Below are positions 55,370 to 62,493 of a DNA stretch of 64,000 nt, piece after piece. The stretch is from Mucilaginibacter sp. Its GTDB lineage: Bacteria; Bacteroidota; Bacteroidia; Sphingobacteriales; Sphingobacteriaceae. The translations under genes were made by a program, and so were the position numbers. The stretch is taken from assembly GCF_028288225.1 (NCBI RefSeq), contig NZ_JAQBOC010000022.1:81477-145476 (forward strand), given 5' to 3'. Position 1 is the stretch's first letter. Every line of letters begins with the position of its first letter. The notes below the pieces were generated by a model. The model was not told the origin of the DNA and did not search any database. It saw nothing but the letters and a program-made list of their open reading frames with translations.

Positions 55370-57226
55370 ATGAAAAAGAATTTTTTAGTGTTGCTCCTTT
55401 TTATCGCATTTGGGTATTTGAAACTGTATGCACAGCAGATTGATATTTATCCTACGAACTGGTGGACAGGCATGAAAATGAACCACATTCAATTGTTGAT
55501 AAGAAGCAAAGATGAAGCTTTATCCCGTCGAAAGATCCAGATCAATTACCCGGGAATTAAGGTGTTAAAAATCCACCATTTTGAGAATCCAAAATATACT
55601 GCTATTGATATCCTGATCACTTCAGCTGCAAAACCAGGACAGGTAAATATTATTTTAAAAGACGGCGTTAAAACTTCTGTGATACCTTGGTCTTTATTGG
55701 CAAAGCCATTAGGCAATGGTACGCTGTATGCCCAGGGCGTCACATCCAGCGATTTTATAGACTTACTATTGACAGACCGTTTTAGCAACGGCGATACCAC
55801 AAATGACCAGATACCGGGAATGCGAGATCAGTCCTTAAACCGTGATTCCATGTATTTAAGACATGGAGGTGATTTCCAGGGTATACTAAATCATATTGAC
55901 TATTTTAAAAATCTTGGTGTTACTGCGTTATGGCTCACCCCGGTTATGGAAAATGATATGCCTGACCGTACCGAGCATGGTTATGCCATTACTGACCATT
56001 ATAAGATCGACGCGAGGTATGGAAGTGCAGCACTATACACGACCCTAAGCCATACGCTCCACAAAAATGGGATGAAGCTGATCATGGACGTTGTATATAA
56101 TCATACCGGCCTGTATCATTTTTTAGAGCAAGACCCGCCGGCACCTAACTGGATGCACCGCTGGCCAAAATTTACACAAACAAATTACAGGGAACAAACC
56201 CAGTTTGACCCTTACGCCGCACCGTCGGATAAAAAGAAGATGACCGATGGGTGGTTTACGTCTGAAATGCCGGATGTTAATCAGTCCAATCCGTTTATGG
56301 CTAATTATATGATACAAAATATCATCTGGTACGTTCAAAAATTCGGGATAGACGGCATCAGGATCGATACTTACACCTATAATGATCCGGAGTTTGCTAA
56401 TCGCTGTAACGAGGCTATTATGAACGAATTTCCAAGGATGACTTTATTTGGCGAAACAAGGGTGTTCGGAGTAGCCAACCAGGCCTATTTTAACCAGAAT
56501 AATTTCAATTTGCCTTTTAAAAGTAATTTGCAGGGCTCGGTTGATTTTCAATGCCTGTATTTTGGTATTATCCCTGCACTCATGCAGCCGTTTGACTGGA
56601 CAGATGGTGTTAATAAACTATACTACACTTTAAGTAGTGATTTTTTGAATAGAGATGCTACCCGCAATGTGCTTTTACTGGACAATCATGACGAACCCAG
56701 GTTTTTTTCAGTTGTAGGTGAGGACGTAGAAAAACAGAAAATGGGTTATGAATGGTTATTGACTTGCAGGGGCATACCGCAATTATATTACGGATCAGAA
56801 GTGCTGCTAAAAGGCTTTACCAACCCGGATGGTTTAGTACGGGCTGATTTTCCCGGTGGATGGGCCGGCGATAAAAAAAATGCGTTTACCGGGGAAGGGC
56901 TTACTGAAAATGAGCGTGCTGTTCAATTACTTGTCAAAAAGCTTGGTAATTTCAGGAAAAACTCTTCCGCTTTAAAAACCGGGAAGATGATGCATTACAT
57001 ACCTGCAGATGGATTATATGTTTATTTTAGATATGATGCGCGACAAACGATAATGTGCATTATGAACACCGCTAAAAAGAAAAGTGAAATAGATTTTGAC
57101 AAATATACAGAAAGGATGAACGGCTTTACAAAAGCCAGGAATGTAATTAGTGACGAATTGTTGGACACATCCGTAAAAATAACCATACCAGCAATGCGCA
57201 TGTGGGTTTTGGAATTGAGAAATTAG
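55370..57226 (+). CDS. GH13 alpha-amylase/neopullulanase, exported
   Basis: The 618-residue protein has a signal peptide (M-K-K-N-F-L-V start chosen over the ATG seven codons upstream), an N-terminal Ig-like domain as in cyclomaltodextrinases, and the GH13 barrel. The four conserved regions are visible: D-V-V-Y-N-H, G-I-R-I-D-T-Y (nucleophile Asp), F-G-E-T-R (acid/base Glu) and L-L-D-N-H-D. It should hydrolyse alpha-1,4-glucans to maltose or panose-type products, like SusA. No SusCD transporter lies in the window. The divergent LytTR gene is the best candidate regulator. Confidence 0.9.
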   Translation: MKKNFLVLLLFIAFGYLKLYAQQIDIYPTNWWTGMKMNHIQLLIRSKDEALSRRKIQINYPGIKVLKIHHFENPKYTAIDILITSAAKPGQVNIILKDGVKTSVIPWSLLAKPLGNGTLYAQGVTSSDFIDLLLTDRFSNGDTTNDQIPGMRDQSLNRDSMYLRHGGDFQGILNHIDYFKNLGVTALWLTPVMENDMPDRTEHGYAITDHYKIDARYGSAALYTTLSHTLHKNGMKLIMDVVYNHTGLYHFLEQDPPAPNWMHRWPKFTQTNYREQTQFDPYAAPSDKKKMTDGWFTSEMPDVNQSNPFMANYMIQNIIWYVQKFGIDGIRIDTYTYNDPEFANRCNEAIMNEFPRMTLFGETRVFGVANQAYFNQNNFNLPFKSNLQGSVDFQCLYFGIIPALMQPFDWTDGVNKLYYTLSSDFLNRDATRNVLLLDNHDEPRFFSVVGEDVEKQKMGYEWLLTCRGIPQLYYGSEVLLKGFTNPDGLVRADFPGGWAGDKKNAFTGEGLTENERAVQLLVKKLGNFRKNSSALKTGKMMHYIPADGLYVYFRYDARQTIMCIMNTAKKKSEIDFDKYTERMNGFTKARNVISDELLDTSVKITIPAMRMWVLELRN

Positions 57227-57326
57227 GCAGTATAATGGTTCGCTGAGCCTCAATCTAATTGGGCATCGAACCCCCAAAATGGCCTTACCATGCTCAAAAA
57301 TGTTTTTTTAAATTGCTCTAAAATAT

Positions 57327-57360
57327 CGAATCGCTTATCTCCCTGAAATAAGCGGTTCGT
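57327..57360. terminator. Hairpin downstream of the GH13 gene
   Basis: CGAATCGCTTAT and ATAAGCGGTTCG pair at 11 of 12 positions around a 10-nt loop. A short TATTTTG stretch follows. It lies 100 bp after the amylase stop and directly before the 16-bp repeat at 57366-57381. Confidence 0.55.
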
Positions 57361-57365
57361 GTATT

Positions 57366-57381
57366 TTGTGCGCCCACCTGG
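57366..57381. repeat. 16-bp repeat TTGTGCGCCCACCTGG, copy 1
   Basis: This is identical to 58335-58350. Both copies directly follow a hairpin. The reverse complement, CCAGGTGGGCGCACAA, looks like the 3' end of a tRNA (T-arm and acceptor stem), but no tRNA is complete here. It may be an attachment-site remnant bracketing the lone ABC transporter gene. Confidence 0.5.
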
Positions 57382-57485
57382 GTGCCTTATCGAACCATTT
57401 CGTGGATGATTTGAGGAAATTAGTTTTAATTGAATTTAAAAAATACTGAAATGATAATTCAACGCACTTTTATATCATATTTTTT

Positions 57486-57504
57486 ATCACCCATAAAGGG
57501 TGAT
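57486..57504. promoter_or_regulatory. Palindrome upstream of the ABC transporter gene
   Basis: ATCACCC and GGGTGAT flank ATAAA, 123 bp before the start codon at 57627 in a 400-bp gene-free gap. It is a candidate operator. The short T run after it is too weak for a clear terminator. Confidence 0.4.
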
Positions 57505-57626
57505 TTTGATATTATATTGACCTAAATTTGTAACATTTTACCTATCTTACTTCGTCGATTTAAAAAGATAAAAGACAGAATAATGTTAGCTTTATAATGA
57601 TTTTAACCCTCTAAAATCTGAAGCAT

Positions 57627-58295
57627 ATGATAAAGATCTCTGATATCGAAAAATGCTACCATACCGATGAACTGGATATCGTGGCATTAAACAAAATGTC
57701 CATCGAGGTTGATGAAGGCGAATTTGTGGCGATCATGGGCCCATCAGGCTGCGGGAAATCAACCCTGCTGAATATCTTAGGGTTTCTTGACGATCCCGAT
57801 AGCGGAAGCTATGTTTTCAACGGCGTTGAAGTAATCCATTTTAATGAGCGTAAACGCGCAGACCTGCGTAAGCAAAATGTCGGCTTTTTATTCCAGAATT
57901 TTAATTTGATCGATGATCTGACCGTATTTGAAAATGTGGAACTTCCTATGATCTACACCGGTTTACCAACTTCAGTACGTGCAAAGAGGACCGAGGAAAT
58001 ATTGGATAAAATGCATATCGACCAGCGCCGAAAAACCTATCCACAGCAATTATCGGGTGGTCAGCAGCAGCGCGTTGCACTGGCAAGGGCGGTAGTGAAC
58101 AGGCCTAAATTGATACTTGCAGACGAGCCAACAGCAAATTTAGACCATGACAACGGCAAGGAAGTTATGGACTTACTGGACGAACTGAACAAAGACGGGA
58201 CGACTATCATAATGGTTACACATTCTGAAAATGATGCCAAATATAGTCACCGGGTTATCCGGTTGCCTGATATTCCGATATCAATAAAAAAATAA
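57627..58295 (+). CDS. ABC transporter ATPase (MacB/LolD type)
   Basis: The 222-residue ATP-binding subunit is complete: Walker A G-P-S-G-C-G-K-S-T, Q-loop F-L-F-Q-N-F, signature L-S-G-G-Q-Q-Q-R, Walker B L-I-L-A-D-E-P-T and the switch His in V-T-H-S-E. It resembles the LolD/MacB/SalX branch, which partners with FtsX-like permeases for peptide or lipoprotein export. No permease gene is adjacent, so the partner must be elsewhere. It is bounded by two copies of a 16-bp repeat. Confidence 0.92.
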   Translation: MIKISDIEKCYHTDELDIVALNKMSIEVDEGEFVAIMGPSGCGKSTLLNILGFLDDPDSGSYVFNGVEVIHFNERKRADLRKQNVGFLFQNFNLIDDLTVFENVELPMIYTGLPTSVRAKRTEEILDKMHIDQRRKTYPQQLSGGQQQRVALARAVVNRPKLILADEPTANLDHDNGKEVMDLLDELNKDGTTIIMVTHSENDAKYSHRVIRLPDIPISIKK

Positions 58296-58310
58296 TAGCT
58301 TACAAAAAAA

Positions 58311-58333
58311 GCGGATAATCAATGATTATCCGC
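58311..58333. terminator. Terminator between ABC gene and minus-strand mobile-region genes
   Basis: GCGGATAATC and GATTATCCGC form a perfect 10-bp stem with a 3-nt loop. The A run at 58304-58310 becomes a T run on the minus strand, so it is a textbook intrinsic terminator for the leftward genes that end at 58427. It may also slow rightward transcription. Confidence 0.8.
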
Positions 58334-58334
58334 C

Positions 58335-58350
58335 TTGTGCGCCCACCTGG
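58335..58350. repeat. 16-bp repeat TTGTGCGCCCACCTGG, copy 2
   Basis: This is identical to 57366-57381, 969 bp apart, and is again placed straight after a hairpin. It lies at the apparent left edge of the mobile region. Confidence 0.5.
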
Positions 58351-58426
58351 TGTTTAATGTGCATTGTATATGAGATAGTTATAATGTATTTTGCGAATCA
58401 CAGCATTGGTTTTTCAAGGAAAATTC

Positions 58427-58819
58427 CTAATTATCGGCCTGTAACACGTTGAATAAATCGAACTCTTGTTTATAAGATTCCTTTTGTTGCTTGTAAACTT
58501 GTATCGCCTCATTTACAATTCCTGCGTCAAAACAAGCTGTGAGCGTTTGGGCTAAAGTGGTAAGCGAAATCCTTGTATGATCAATAAAATACATCTTTGA
58601 TGGCACTTTATTTCCTGTTGAGATTATTGATAAATATTTCCCCAGGGCAATCGAAACAATAGTCCCCGGCCATATTGTAACTGGCGTAAGATTACCTTCC
58701 TTATAAAAAGCCTCCAAAATGGCCAAATTGTGATTTACCTTAAGGGGGTCGCTTGTTACATAAACCATGCCATCACTATATGAGTCATCAGCCAATAAGG
58801 TACTAATCTGTAAAAGCAT
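58427..58819 (-). CDS. Hypothetical protein in mobile region
   Basis: This 130-residue soluble protein has no signal, TM helix or recognisable domain. It lies directly downstream of the HTH repressor-like gene (20-bp gap) and presumably shares its transcript, followed by the strong minus-strand terminator. Genes in this place in temperate phages often affect lysogeny or exclusion. That is inference only. Confidence 0.55.
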   Translation of the reverse strand: MLLQISTLLADDSYSDGMVYVTSDPLKVNHNLAILEAFYKEGNLTPVTIWPGTIVSIALGKYLSIISTGNKVPSKMYFIDHTRISLTTLAQTLTACFDAGIVNEAIQVYKQQKESYKQEFDLFNVLQADN

Positions 58820-58839
58820 ACTATGTTTTGATCGTTTAT

Positions 58840-59211
58840 TTATTGGCCTTGAATTGACAGCCTGCTTTGCAATAGTTCATTATATTTTTCGAGCATATTG
58901 TTATATTTCTCCAAGACCTCTTCATATTTCCTTCGATAATATTCTCCATCATCTTCGACAGACTCTTCTGGCTTATAAGAGGGGTAAGGCTCTCTAATAT
59001 TGCTTCGTAAGGCTTCAAGTTCCGGAAACTCTGCTTTGAAATCATATTTTAAAGCACGAGAGTACTCCAGTAATTTCTCATAGGGAAGATTCTCATCTTT
59101 AAAATCCCGGTAAATTGTCTTAACAGTCCAAGGTAATGACTCTGACAATTTTGTCAGGTTTACCTTACTCTTTCGCAGGTACTTTTCAAGTATGTCTCCC
59201 CTGTTTATCAC
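58840..59211 (-). CDS. Repressor-like HTH protein with C-terminal coiled coil
   Basis: The 123-residue protein has an N-terminal HTH-like part (L-T-K-L-S-E-S-L-P-W-T-V-K-T-I-Y-R), F-K-A-E-F-P-E-L and a C-terminal coil (Y-R-R-K-Y-E-E-V-L-E-K-Y-N-N-M-L). The EFPEL segment and the K-Y-x-x-L/V-L-E-K-Y-N-N coil match the EPS-border HTH family (9443, 11327, 49278), so it is a distant member. It is divergent from a Cro-like gene across an 11-bp operator array, which fits a lysogeny-type repressor. Confidence 0.65.
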   Translation of the reverse strand: MINRGDILEKYLRKSKVNLTKLSESLPWTVKTIYRDFKDENLPYEKLLEYSRALKYDFKAEFPELEALRSNIREPYPSYKPEESVEDDGEYYRRKYEEVLEKYNNMLEKYNELLQSRLSIQGQ

Positions 59212-59266
59212 CCTATCACAAAATAAAATGATATGTCACGACAATTATTTCCTGAAATTATTTGCA

Positions 59267-59327
59267 AATGTCCTAACATTGTCTTACAATTGTCTTATAA
59301 ATGTGACACGAATGTCTCATTTGTGAC
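59267..59327. promoter_or_regulatory. Five phased 11-bp operator repeats between divergent regulators
   Basis: Consecutive 11-bp units begin at 59267, 59278, 59289, 59300 and 59311, each starting A(A/T)TGT, and a sixth partial TGTGAC follows at 59322. A TGTCACGACA palindrome lies at 59234-59243. One helical turn per unit means all sites face one side of the DNA. The array fills the 143-bp gap between the repressor-like and Cro-like genes. Confidence 0.75.
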
Positions 59328-59354
59328 TTTTTAAAACAATAACCCTTTAGTGTT

Positions 59355-59579
59355 ATGGCATTTTCTGAACAGGAATTAATTAAAATCAAGGAAAAACTAC
59401 CACGTGGATATAGTAAAACCCTTGCTCAAAAATTTGATATCACACCAAAAAGTATCGGTCGGATATTAAAAGGAACTCAAAACAATGAAGACGTTGTTTT
59501 AGCTGCGCTGTTCCTTGCGGAAGAGCACCAGCAAAGGATATCGCAGGCGAAGGAAAAATTAACGCCAGCATCTTTATGA
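59355..59579 (+). CDS. Cro-like small HTH protein
   Basis: The 74-residue protein has an HTH core, Y-S-K-T-L-A-Q-K-F-D-I-T then P-K-S-I-G-R-I-L-K-G, and a helical tail. Its size and its position opposite the repressor-like gene suggest an early Cro/transcription-switch role. Its stop overlaps the next start (ATGA at 59576-59579), so it is translationally coupled to the LuxR-type gene. Confidence 0.7.
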   Translation: MAFSEQELIKIKEKLPRGYSKTLAQKFDITPKSIGRILKGTQNNEDVVLAALFLAEEHQQRISQAKEKLTPASL

Positions 59580-60145
59580 CCTTCAATTCACTCCCTGCAG
59601 GTCTGCTGGATAACCGGATTGAATTTTTCGGGATCCTAAACCAACCTGATATCTCCTACGCCCTTACCGGTGGCCAGGTATATCGGGTTAAGGATCTGCC
59701 GGCAGAAATTAAAATAAGCATTTGGGGCGATATAAACATGCATCCTCAAAAACTGGAGCAGCTGATTATTCTCGGGTATACAACTCCGGAAGCAATATTG
59801 GAGAAATACTGCTGCTGCTGTTTTGGCCTTTATGATGGCGAAGCTGATTATACAGACGGAACGTTTATACACGCTGAATATGTTCATTGCAACAAACGTG
59901 ACACCTGCCCTGCCAATGGTGTTTTATGCAACCCGCTAACAGTAGGGAAGGGGCATGCGCTTACTCACCGGCAGGCCTCTGTGTTAAGATTAGCAGGGCG
60001 GTGTATGCTCAATAAAGAGATAGCCGGCCATTTAAAGATTAGTGAGGAAACAGTAAAAATTCACATTAAAAATATACAGCAAAAGGCTGGGCTGATGAAT
60101 AAGAAGGACCTGGTTTTACTGGCACATCAAAAACAACTTATATAA
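59576..60145 (+). CDS. LuxR-type HTH regulator with Cys-rich domain
   Basis: The 189-residue protein has a Cys cluster (C79-C82, C105, C111, C118) within Y-C-C-C-C-F-G-L-Y-D-G-E and H-C-N-K-R-D-T-C, likely a metal site. A C-terminal LuxR/GerE HTH (about 128-180) has L-T-H-R-Q-A-S-V-L-R-L, N-K-E-I-A and S-E-E-T-V-K-I-H-I-K-N-I. Similar Cys-rich LuxR proteins occur in Bacteroidota mobile elements. It starts inside the stop of the Cro-like gene and is followed by a terminator. Confidence 0.8.
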   Translation: MTFNSLPAGLLDNRIEFFGILNQPDISYALTGGQVYRVKDLPAEIKISIWGDINMHPQKLEQLIILGYTTPEAILEKYCCCCFGLYDGEADYTDGTFIHAEYVHCNKRDTCPANGVLCNPLTVGKGHALTHRQASVLRLAGRCMLNKEIAGHLKISEETVKIHIKNIQQKAGLMNKKDLVLLAHQKQLI

Positions 60146-60155
60146 CCTTTAACCA

Positions 60156-60198
60156 AAAAAAGCAGTCCGTCACCGCCAAGTTCTGAACTGCCTTTTTG
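60156..60198 (+). terminator. Terminator after LuxR-type gene
   Basis: AAAAAAGCAGT and ACTGCCTTTTT pair with one mismatch around a loop of about 20 nt, giving a stem with a T run 11 bp after the stop codon. Confidence 0.65.
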
Positions 60199-60222
60199 TT
60201 TTACTAATTAATTGAAAAAAAT

Positions 60223-60384
60223 ATGACTATAAAGAACTTCATGTTGGTGCAGCAGGGTAAATCTGCAGTCACTGTACAAAGTAACCACATAGCCAATACA
60301 ATTAACGATGGTATTGCCTTAATTGTACGTAATCTGCGCAATTGTGTGCAAATTTTTACACTTCTGCTAATTGCCAGGTTATGA
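60223..60384 (+). CDS. Short protein of unknown function (53 aa)
   Basis: The frame begins M-T-I-K-N-F-M-L-V-Q-Q and ends with a hydrophobic stretch (V-Q-I-F-T-L-L-L-I-A-R-L). Its TGA overlaps the next ATG (60381-60384), the same coupling style as its neighbours, which argues for real translation. A possible small membrane or antirepressor-like protein. No family was recognised. Confidence 0.5.
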   Translation: MTIKNFMLVQQGKSAVTVQSNHIANTINDGIALIVRNLRNCVQIFTLLLIARL

Positions 60385-60806
60385 TTATTGCAGAAGCCCA
60401 GCCACTTGACCTATTCCACCTGCGCCTGGTATTTACCGGCCCGGATGGCTTTAAAAAGGAGCCTGTAACGGTTGCCGATAAAAGCGAGGCTATTCGCCTG
60501 GTATATTTCTATAACCGGTTATATGTGGCCGATACCCTGAAAGGCTGGCTGCGCGAGCGCTACAATGTTTTTATGCATATTAATGACTTTGCCAGGGCTG
60601 ATATGGCCAATGAGCTAACGAGCCTGATCGACAGGTTTAGCAAGGCATCATTACACCAGGTATGCCAGCTGGTAATAGATCAGCAGCGCAACCTTAATTA
60701 CATAGCTCCGCGTGAAACATCCCGCTACTATAAAAAATACGCTGAGCTCATTATCCCCATTACACTTTTTTGCCAGGAAATGAAAGGAGTGCCACAAGCA
60801 TGCTGA
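60381..60806 (+). CDS. Hypothetical protein in mobile region
   Basis: The 141-residue protein starts M-I-I-A-E-A-Q-P-L-D-L at 60381. An upstream ATG at 60342 is in frame but lies inside the preceding short gene. It contains F-H-L-R-L-V-F-T-G-P-D-G-F and two helical segments, with no recognisable domain. It is coupled to the genes before and after by 4-bp and 7-bp overlaps. Probably an early phage-type protein. Confidence 0.6.
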   Translation: MIIAEAQPLDLFHLRLVFTGPDGFKKEPVTVADKSEAIRLVYFYNRLYVADTLKGWLRERYNVFMHINDFARADMANELTSLIDRFSKASLHQVCQLVIDQQRNLNYIAPRETSRYYKKYAELIIPITLFCQEMKGVPQAC

Positions 60807-61057
60807 GCGCAGAATGGGTACGGATAAACGGGCTGCTGATCAGGCGTAAGGAGGTGCAGCAGGTATTGAACCTGAGGTATCCAACATTTACCACCCGGTT
60901 ACACCAGGTAGCAATGATAGAGCGAAAAAAGGGGCAGGATTACTTTATAAAGCTGATGATAAACTACGGATCGCTGAGCGATGGGATGCTGAGGCGGGAG
61001 ATCGGACGGCTTGATACTGAATTGGAATTTGAATTAGATAGGGCATTTACCTATTAA
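60800..61057 (+). CDS. Hypothetical small protein, HTH-like
   Basis: The 85-residue protein starts M-L-S-A-E-W-V-R at 60800. The alternative ATG at 60770 would overlap the previous gene by 37 bp. The segment R-K-E-V-Q-Q-V-L-N-L-R-Y-P-T-F-T-T-R-L could be a winged or helical DNA-binding element, but this is only suggestive. It is the last gene before a repeat-rich non-coding stretch. Confidence 0.5.
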   Translation: MLSAEWVRINGLLIRRKEVQQVLNLRYPTFTTRLHQVAMIERKKGQDYFIKLMINYGSLSDGMLRREIGRLDTELEFELDRAFTY

Positions 61058-61069
61058 AAATATAGGGGG

Positions 61070-61301
61070 ATAGTTCTTTATATCAGCAAATAAATAAGGC
61101 TGGTTTGAGGCCCGGCAACCCCTGCCGGTATTGCGCATAGTTCTTTATACACTTCGCCTGGTTACAACCCTGTGCCGGCAAATTCGTGATAAGGTTTAGG
61201 TCCGGCCAGCGCTGCCGGTATTATCCACTGCCCCGCCATAAAACGCGGGGTTTTGGTGGTACAAGGCGATTTCAATTTGTCTTTGTGATAAGGTTTAGGT
61301 T
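61070..61301 (+). other. Duplicated structured non-coding segment
   Basis: The gene-free gap 61058-61367 contains paired repeats: ATAGTTCTTTATA at 61070 and 61137, CTGCCGGTATT at about 61122 and 61212, and GTGATAAGGTTTAGGT at 61186 and 61285. Two hairpins (CCGGCA-TGCCGG at about 61112-61128 and CCGGC-GCCGG at 61203-61218) head the copies. It may encode a structured RNA or be a duplicated regulatory region of the mobile element. Confidence 0.45.
61231..61254 (+). terminator. Intrinsic terminator-like hairpin
   Basis: CCCCGC and GCGGGG form a 6-bp GC stem around an 8-nt loop, followed by TTTT. It lies inside the repeat-rich gap and would end transcription of the preceding small-gene operon. 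Confidence 0.6.
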
Positions 61302-61367
61302 AAAGGCTGCGAGCCGCGAGGGCAAGCAGTCTTTTAAAAAACAAGTAACCAATTTAAAAACAGTTAT

Positions 61368-61532
61368 ATGTCAAATTTTGAAGTAAATAAAACGGTTATC
61401 CGCACAAGAATTGCGGATGCTGGGGAAGAGGGAAATGTTGTAGAGATCAAAGGCGAACGTGCACGGGTTTATTGGCCAAAAAGAAAAAGGAGAACCTGGG
61501 TTAGATTTCAAGATTTGAAGGTCAAGGATTAA
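61368..61532 (+). CDS. Small basic KOW/SH3-like protein (54 aa)
   Basis: The frame encodes M-S-N-F-E-V-N-K-T-V then an A-G-E-E-G-N-V-V-E-I-K-G-E-R-A-R-V-Y-W segment and a basic W-P-K-R-K-R-R-T-W end. The G-x-V-x-E-I-x-G-x-x-A-x-V pattern resembles a small beta-barrel of the KOW/SH3 kind, possibly nucleic-acid binding. It ends 7 bp before the tRNA. The assignment rests on this pattern and on good coding composition. Confidence 0.55.
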   Translation: MSNFEVNKTVIRTRIADAGEEGNVVEIKGERARVYWPKRKRRTWVRFQDLKVKD

Positions 61533-61539
61533 GGGATCT

Positions 61540-61613
61540 GCGCATATAGCTCAACTGGTAGAGCATCCCGGATCCAACCGGGAAGGTCGCGGATTCAAAT
61601 TCCGTTATGCGCG
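61540..61613 (+). tRNA. tRNA with 8-nt anticodon loop (CCA, Trp-like, or UCC)
   Basis: A full cloverleaf can be drawn. The acceptor is GCGCATA/TATGCGC, the D arm GCTC/GAGC, and the anticodon stem TCCCG/CGGGA. The variable loop is AGGTC, the T arm GCGGA/TCCGT with loop TTCAAAT, and the discriminator G. The anticodon loop is GATCCAAC, eight rather than seven nucleotides. If T61573 is taken as U33 the anticodon is CCA (Trp), and the discriminator G agrees. Reading the usual second loop base as 33 gives UCC with A33, which is unfavourable. CCA is not encoded. It is located in the mobile region, so it may be a phage-type or suppressor-like tRNA, or a degenerate one. Confidence 0.75.
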
Positions 61614-61702
61614 CACAATAGAGAGGGCCATGGGGATATGATCAGTGCGCATGCGGCAAAAATGAGTAGGGGCGATGATAAGTGCTGGAGGGTTGAAAGA
61701 GT

Positions 61703-61727
61703 AGCCCCGGTGATAGGCCGGGGCTTT
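61703..61727 (+). terminator. Terminator after tRNA
   Basis: AGCCCCGG and CCGGGGCT form an 8-bp GC-rich stem with a 7-nt loop, followed by a weak TTAAT. It lies 90 bp after the tRNA. Confidence 0.6.
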
Positions 61728-61753
61728 AATGAGCTAAACAATTAAAACAATAT

Positions 61754-62323
61754 ATGAACGAATTTTCACAATTATTAAGCCCTGCCGAAAAGATCTATTA
61801 CCCGGTAGAAAGTCAGCTTGACACGATGCCGGTTCACCGCGTTGAAGCTGCCGAAACAATGTGCATAGGCGTAATGACAGCGCACATGCAGCGCCCGGCG
61901 AAGCGGGTAAACCCGAATTTGGGACGTAAAAAAATGCTGCCGGAAGATTTAGCTATTAACCAGGAAGCCCGGAACAGCAAGAAATCAGCGGAGCGGATCC
62001 TGGCGGAACAGGACAGGATCTTTCGGGCAAATCAAAAGGCTGAAAAATTAGCTGCAGCACAAAAAAAGCTTAGGGAGATTAAGGATGATCAGGAGCGCCT
62101 GCAGCAGCTGCAGAATAAAAAACAGGTTGAGCCGGGTGATGAAGAGGCAATGCAGTTTGAGTTTGCCAATTACCCGCTAATCACAACGGGCCTACTGGCC
62201 ATCCCGGGCAAAACGGGTGTGATGATCAACAGCAAAACCACCATTTATGTAAAGCATGGCCGCAGCATTCCGGATGCCATAAAAAAACACCTGGTTGAGC
62301 GTAAAGTAGCAAGCATATTTTAA
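61754..62323 (+). CDS. Hypothetical protein with coiled-coil middle
   Basis: The 189-residue protein has a charged coiled-coil segment (about residues 75-125, A-E-R-I-L-A-E-Q-D-R-I-F onward) and a small C-terminal beta-like part (G-L-L-A-I-P-G-K-T-G-V-M). No signal or known domain. It begins the second run of closely packed mobile-region genes leading to the primase. Confidence 0.6.
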   Translation: MNEFSQLLSPAEKIYYPVESQLDTMPVHRVEAAETMCIGVMTAHMQRPAKRVNPNLGRKKMLPEDLAINQEARNSKKSAERILAEQDRIFRANQKAEKLAAAQKKLREIKDDQERLQQLQNKKQVEPGDEEAMQFEFANYPLITTGLLAIPGKTGVMINSKTTIYVKHGRSIPDAIKKHLVERKVASIF

Positions 62324-62334
62324 AACCTGACACC

Positions 62335-62493
62335 ATGATCATTATCGCAATAGCTTTTATAATCATTGTGTCCATAGGCGTATCAATTGATGTAAAAACG
62401 TACCGGCATAAAAAAAGAGTTGAAAAGAATTACCGGTTATTTAAACAAAGCACCATAAAGCCATGCCAACCATCCAGCAACAAAACGAAATAG
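62335..62493 (+). CDS. Small single-pass membrane protein (52 aa)
   Basis: The frame starts 11 bp after the previous stop, with M-I-I-I-A-I-A-F-I-I-I-V-S-I-G-V-S-I, a clear TM helix, then a basic tail (K-T-Y-R-H-K-K-R-V-E-K-N-Y). It overlaps the next gene by 31 bp, larger than usual here, so translation may stop being useful before the overlap. Function unknown. Confidence 0.45.
   Translation: MIIIAIAFIIIVSIGVSIDVKTYRHKKRVEKNYRLFKQSTIKPCQPSSNKTK

Noticed and set aside
57327..57400. Complete tRNA gene on the minus strand ending at the 16-bp repeat
   Set aside because: Only an acceptor/T-arm-like end is present. No D arm or anticodon arm can be drawn upstream.
61186..61386. 66-codon plus-strand frame before the tRNA
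   Set aside because: It runs through a terminator hairpin and duplicated non-coding repeats and overlaps the start of the better-supported 54-residue protein.
61638..61745. 35-codon frame after the tRNA
   Set aside because: It includes the terminator stem and has no coupling or composition support.
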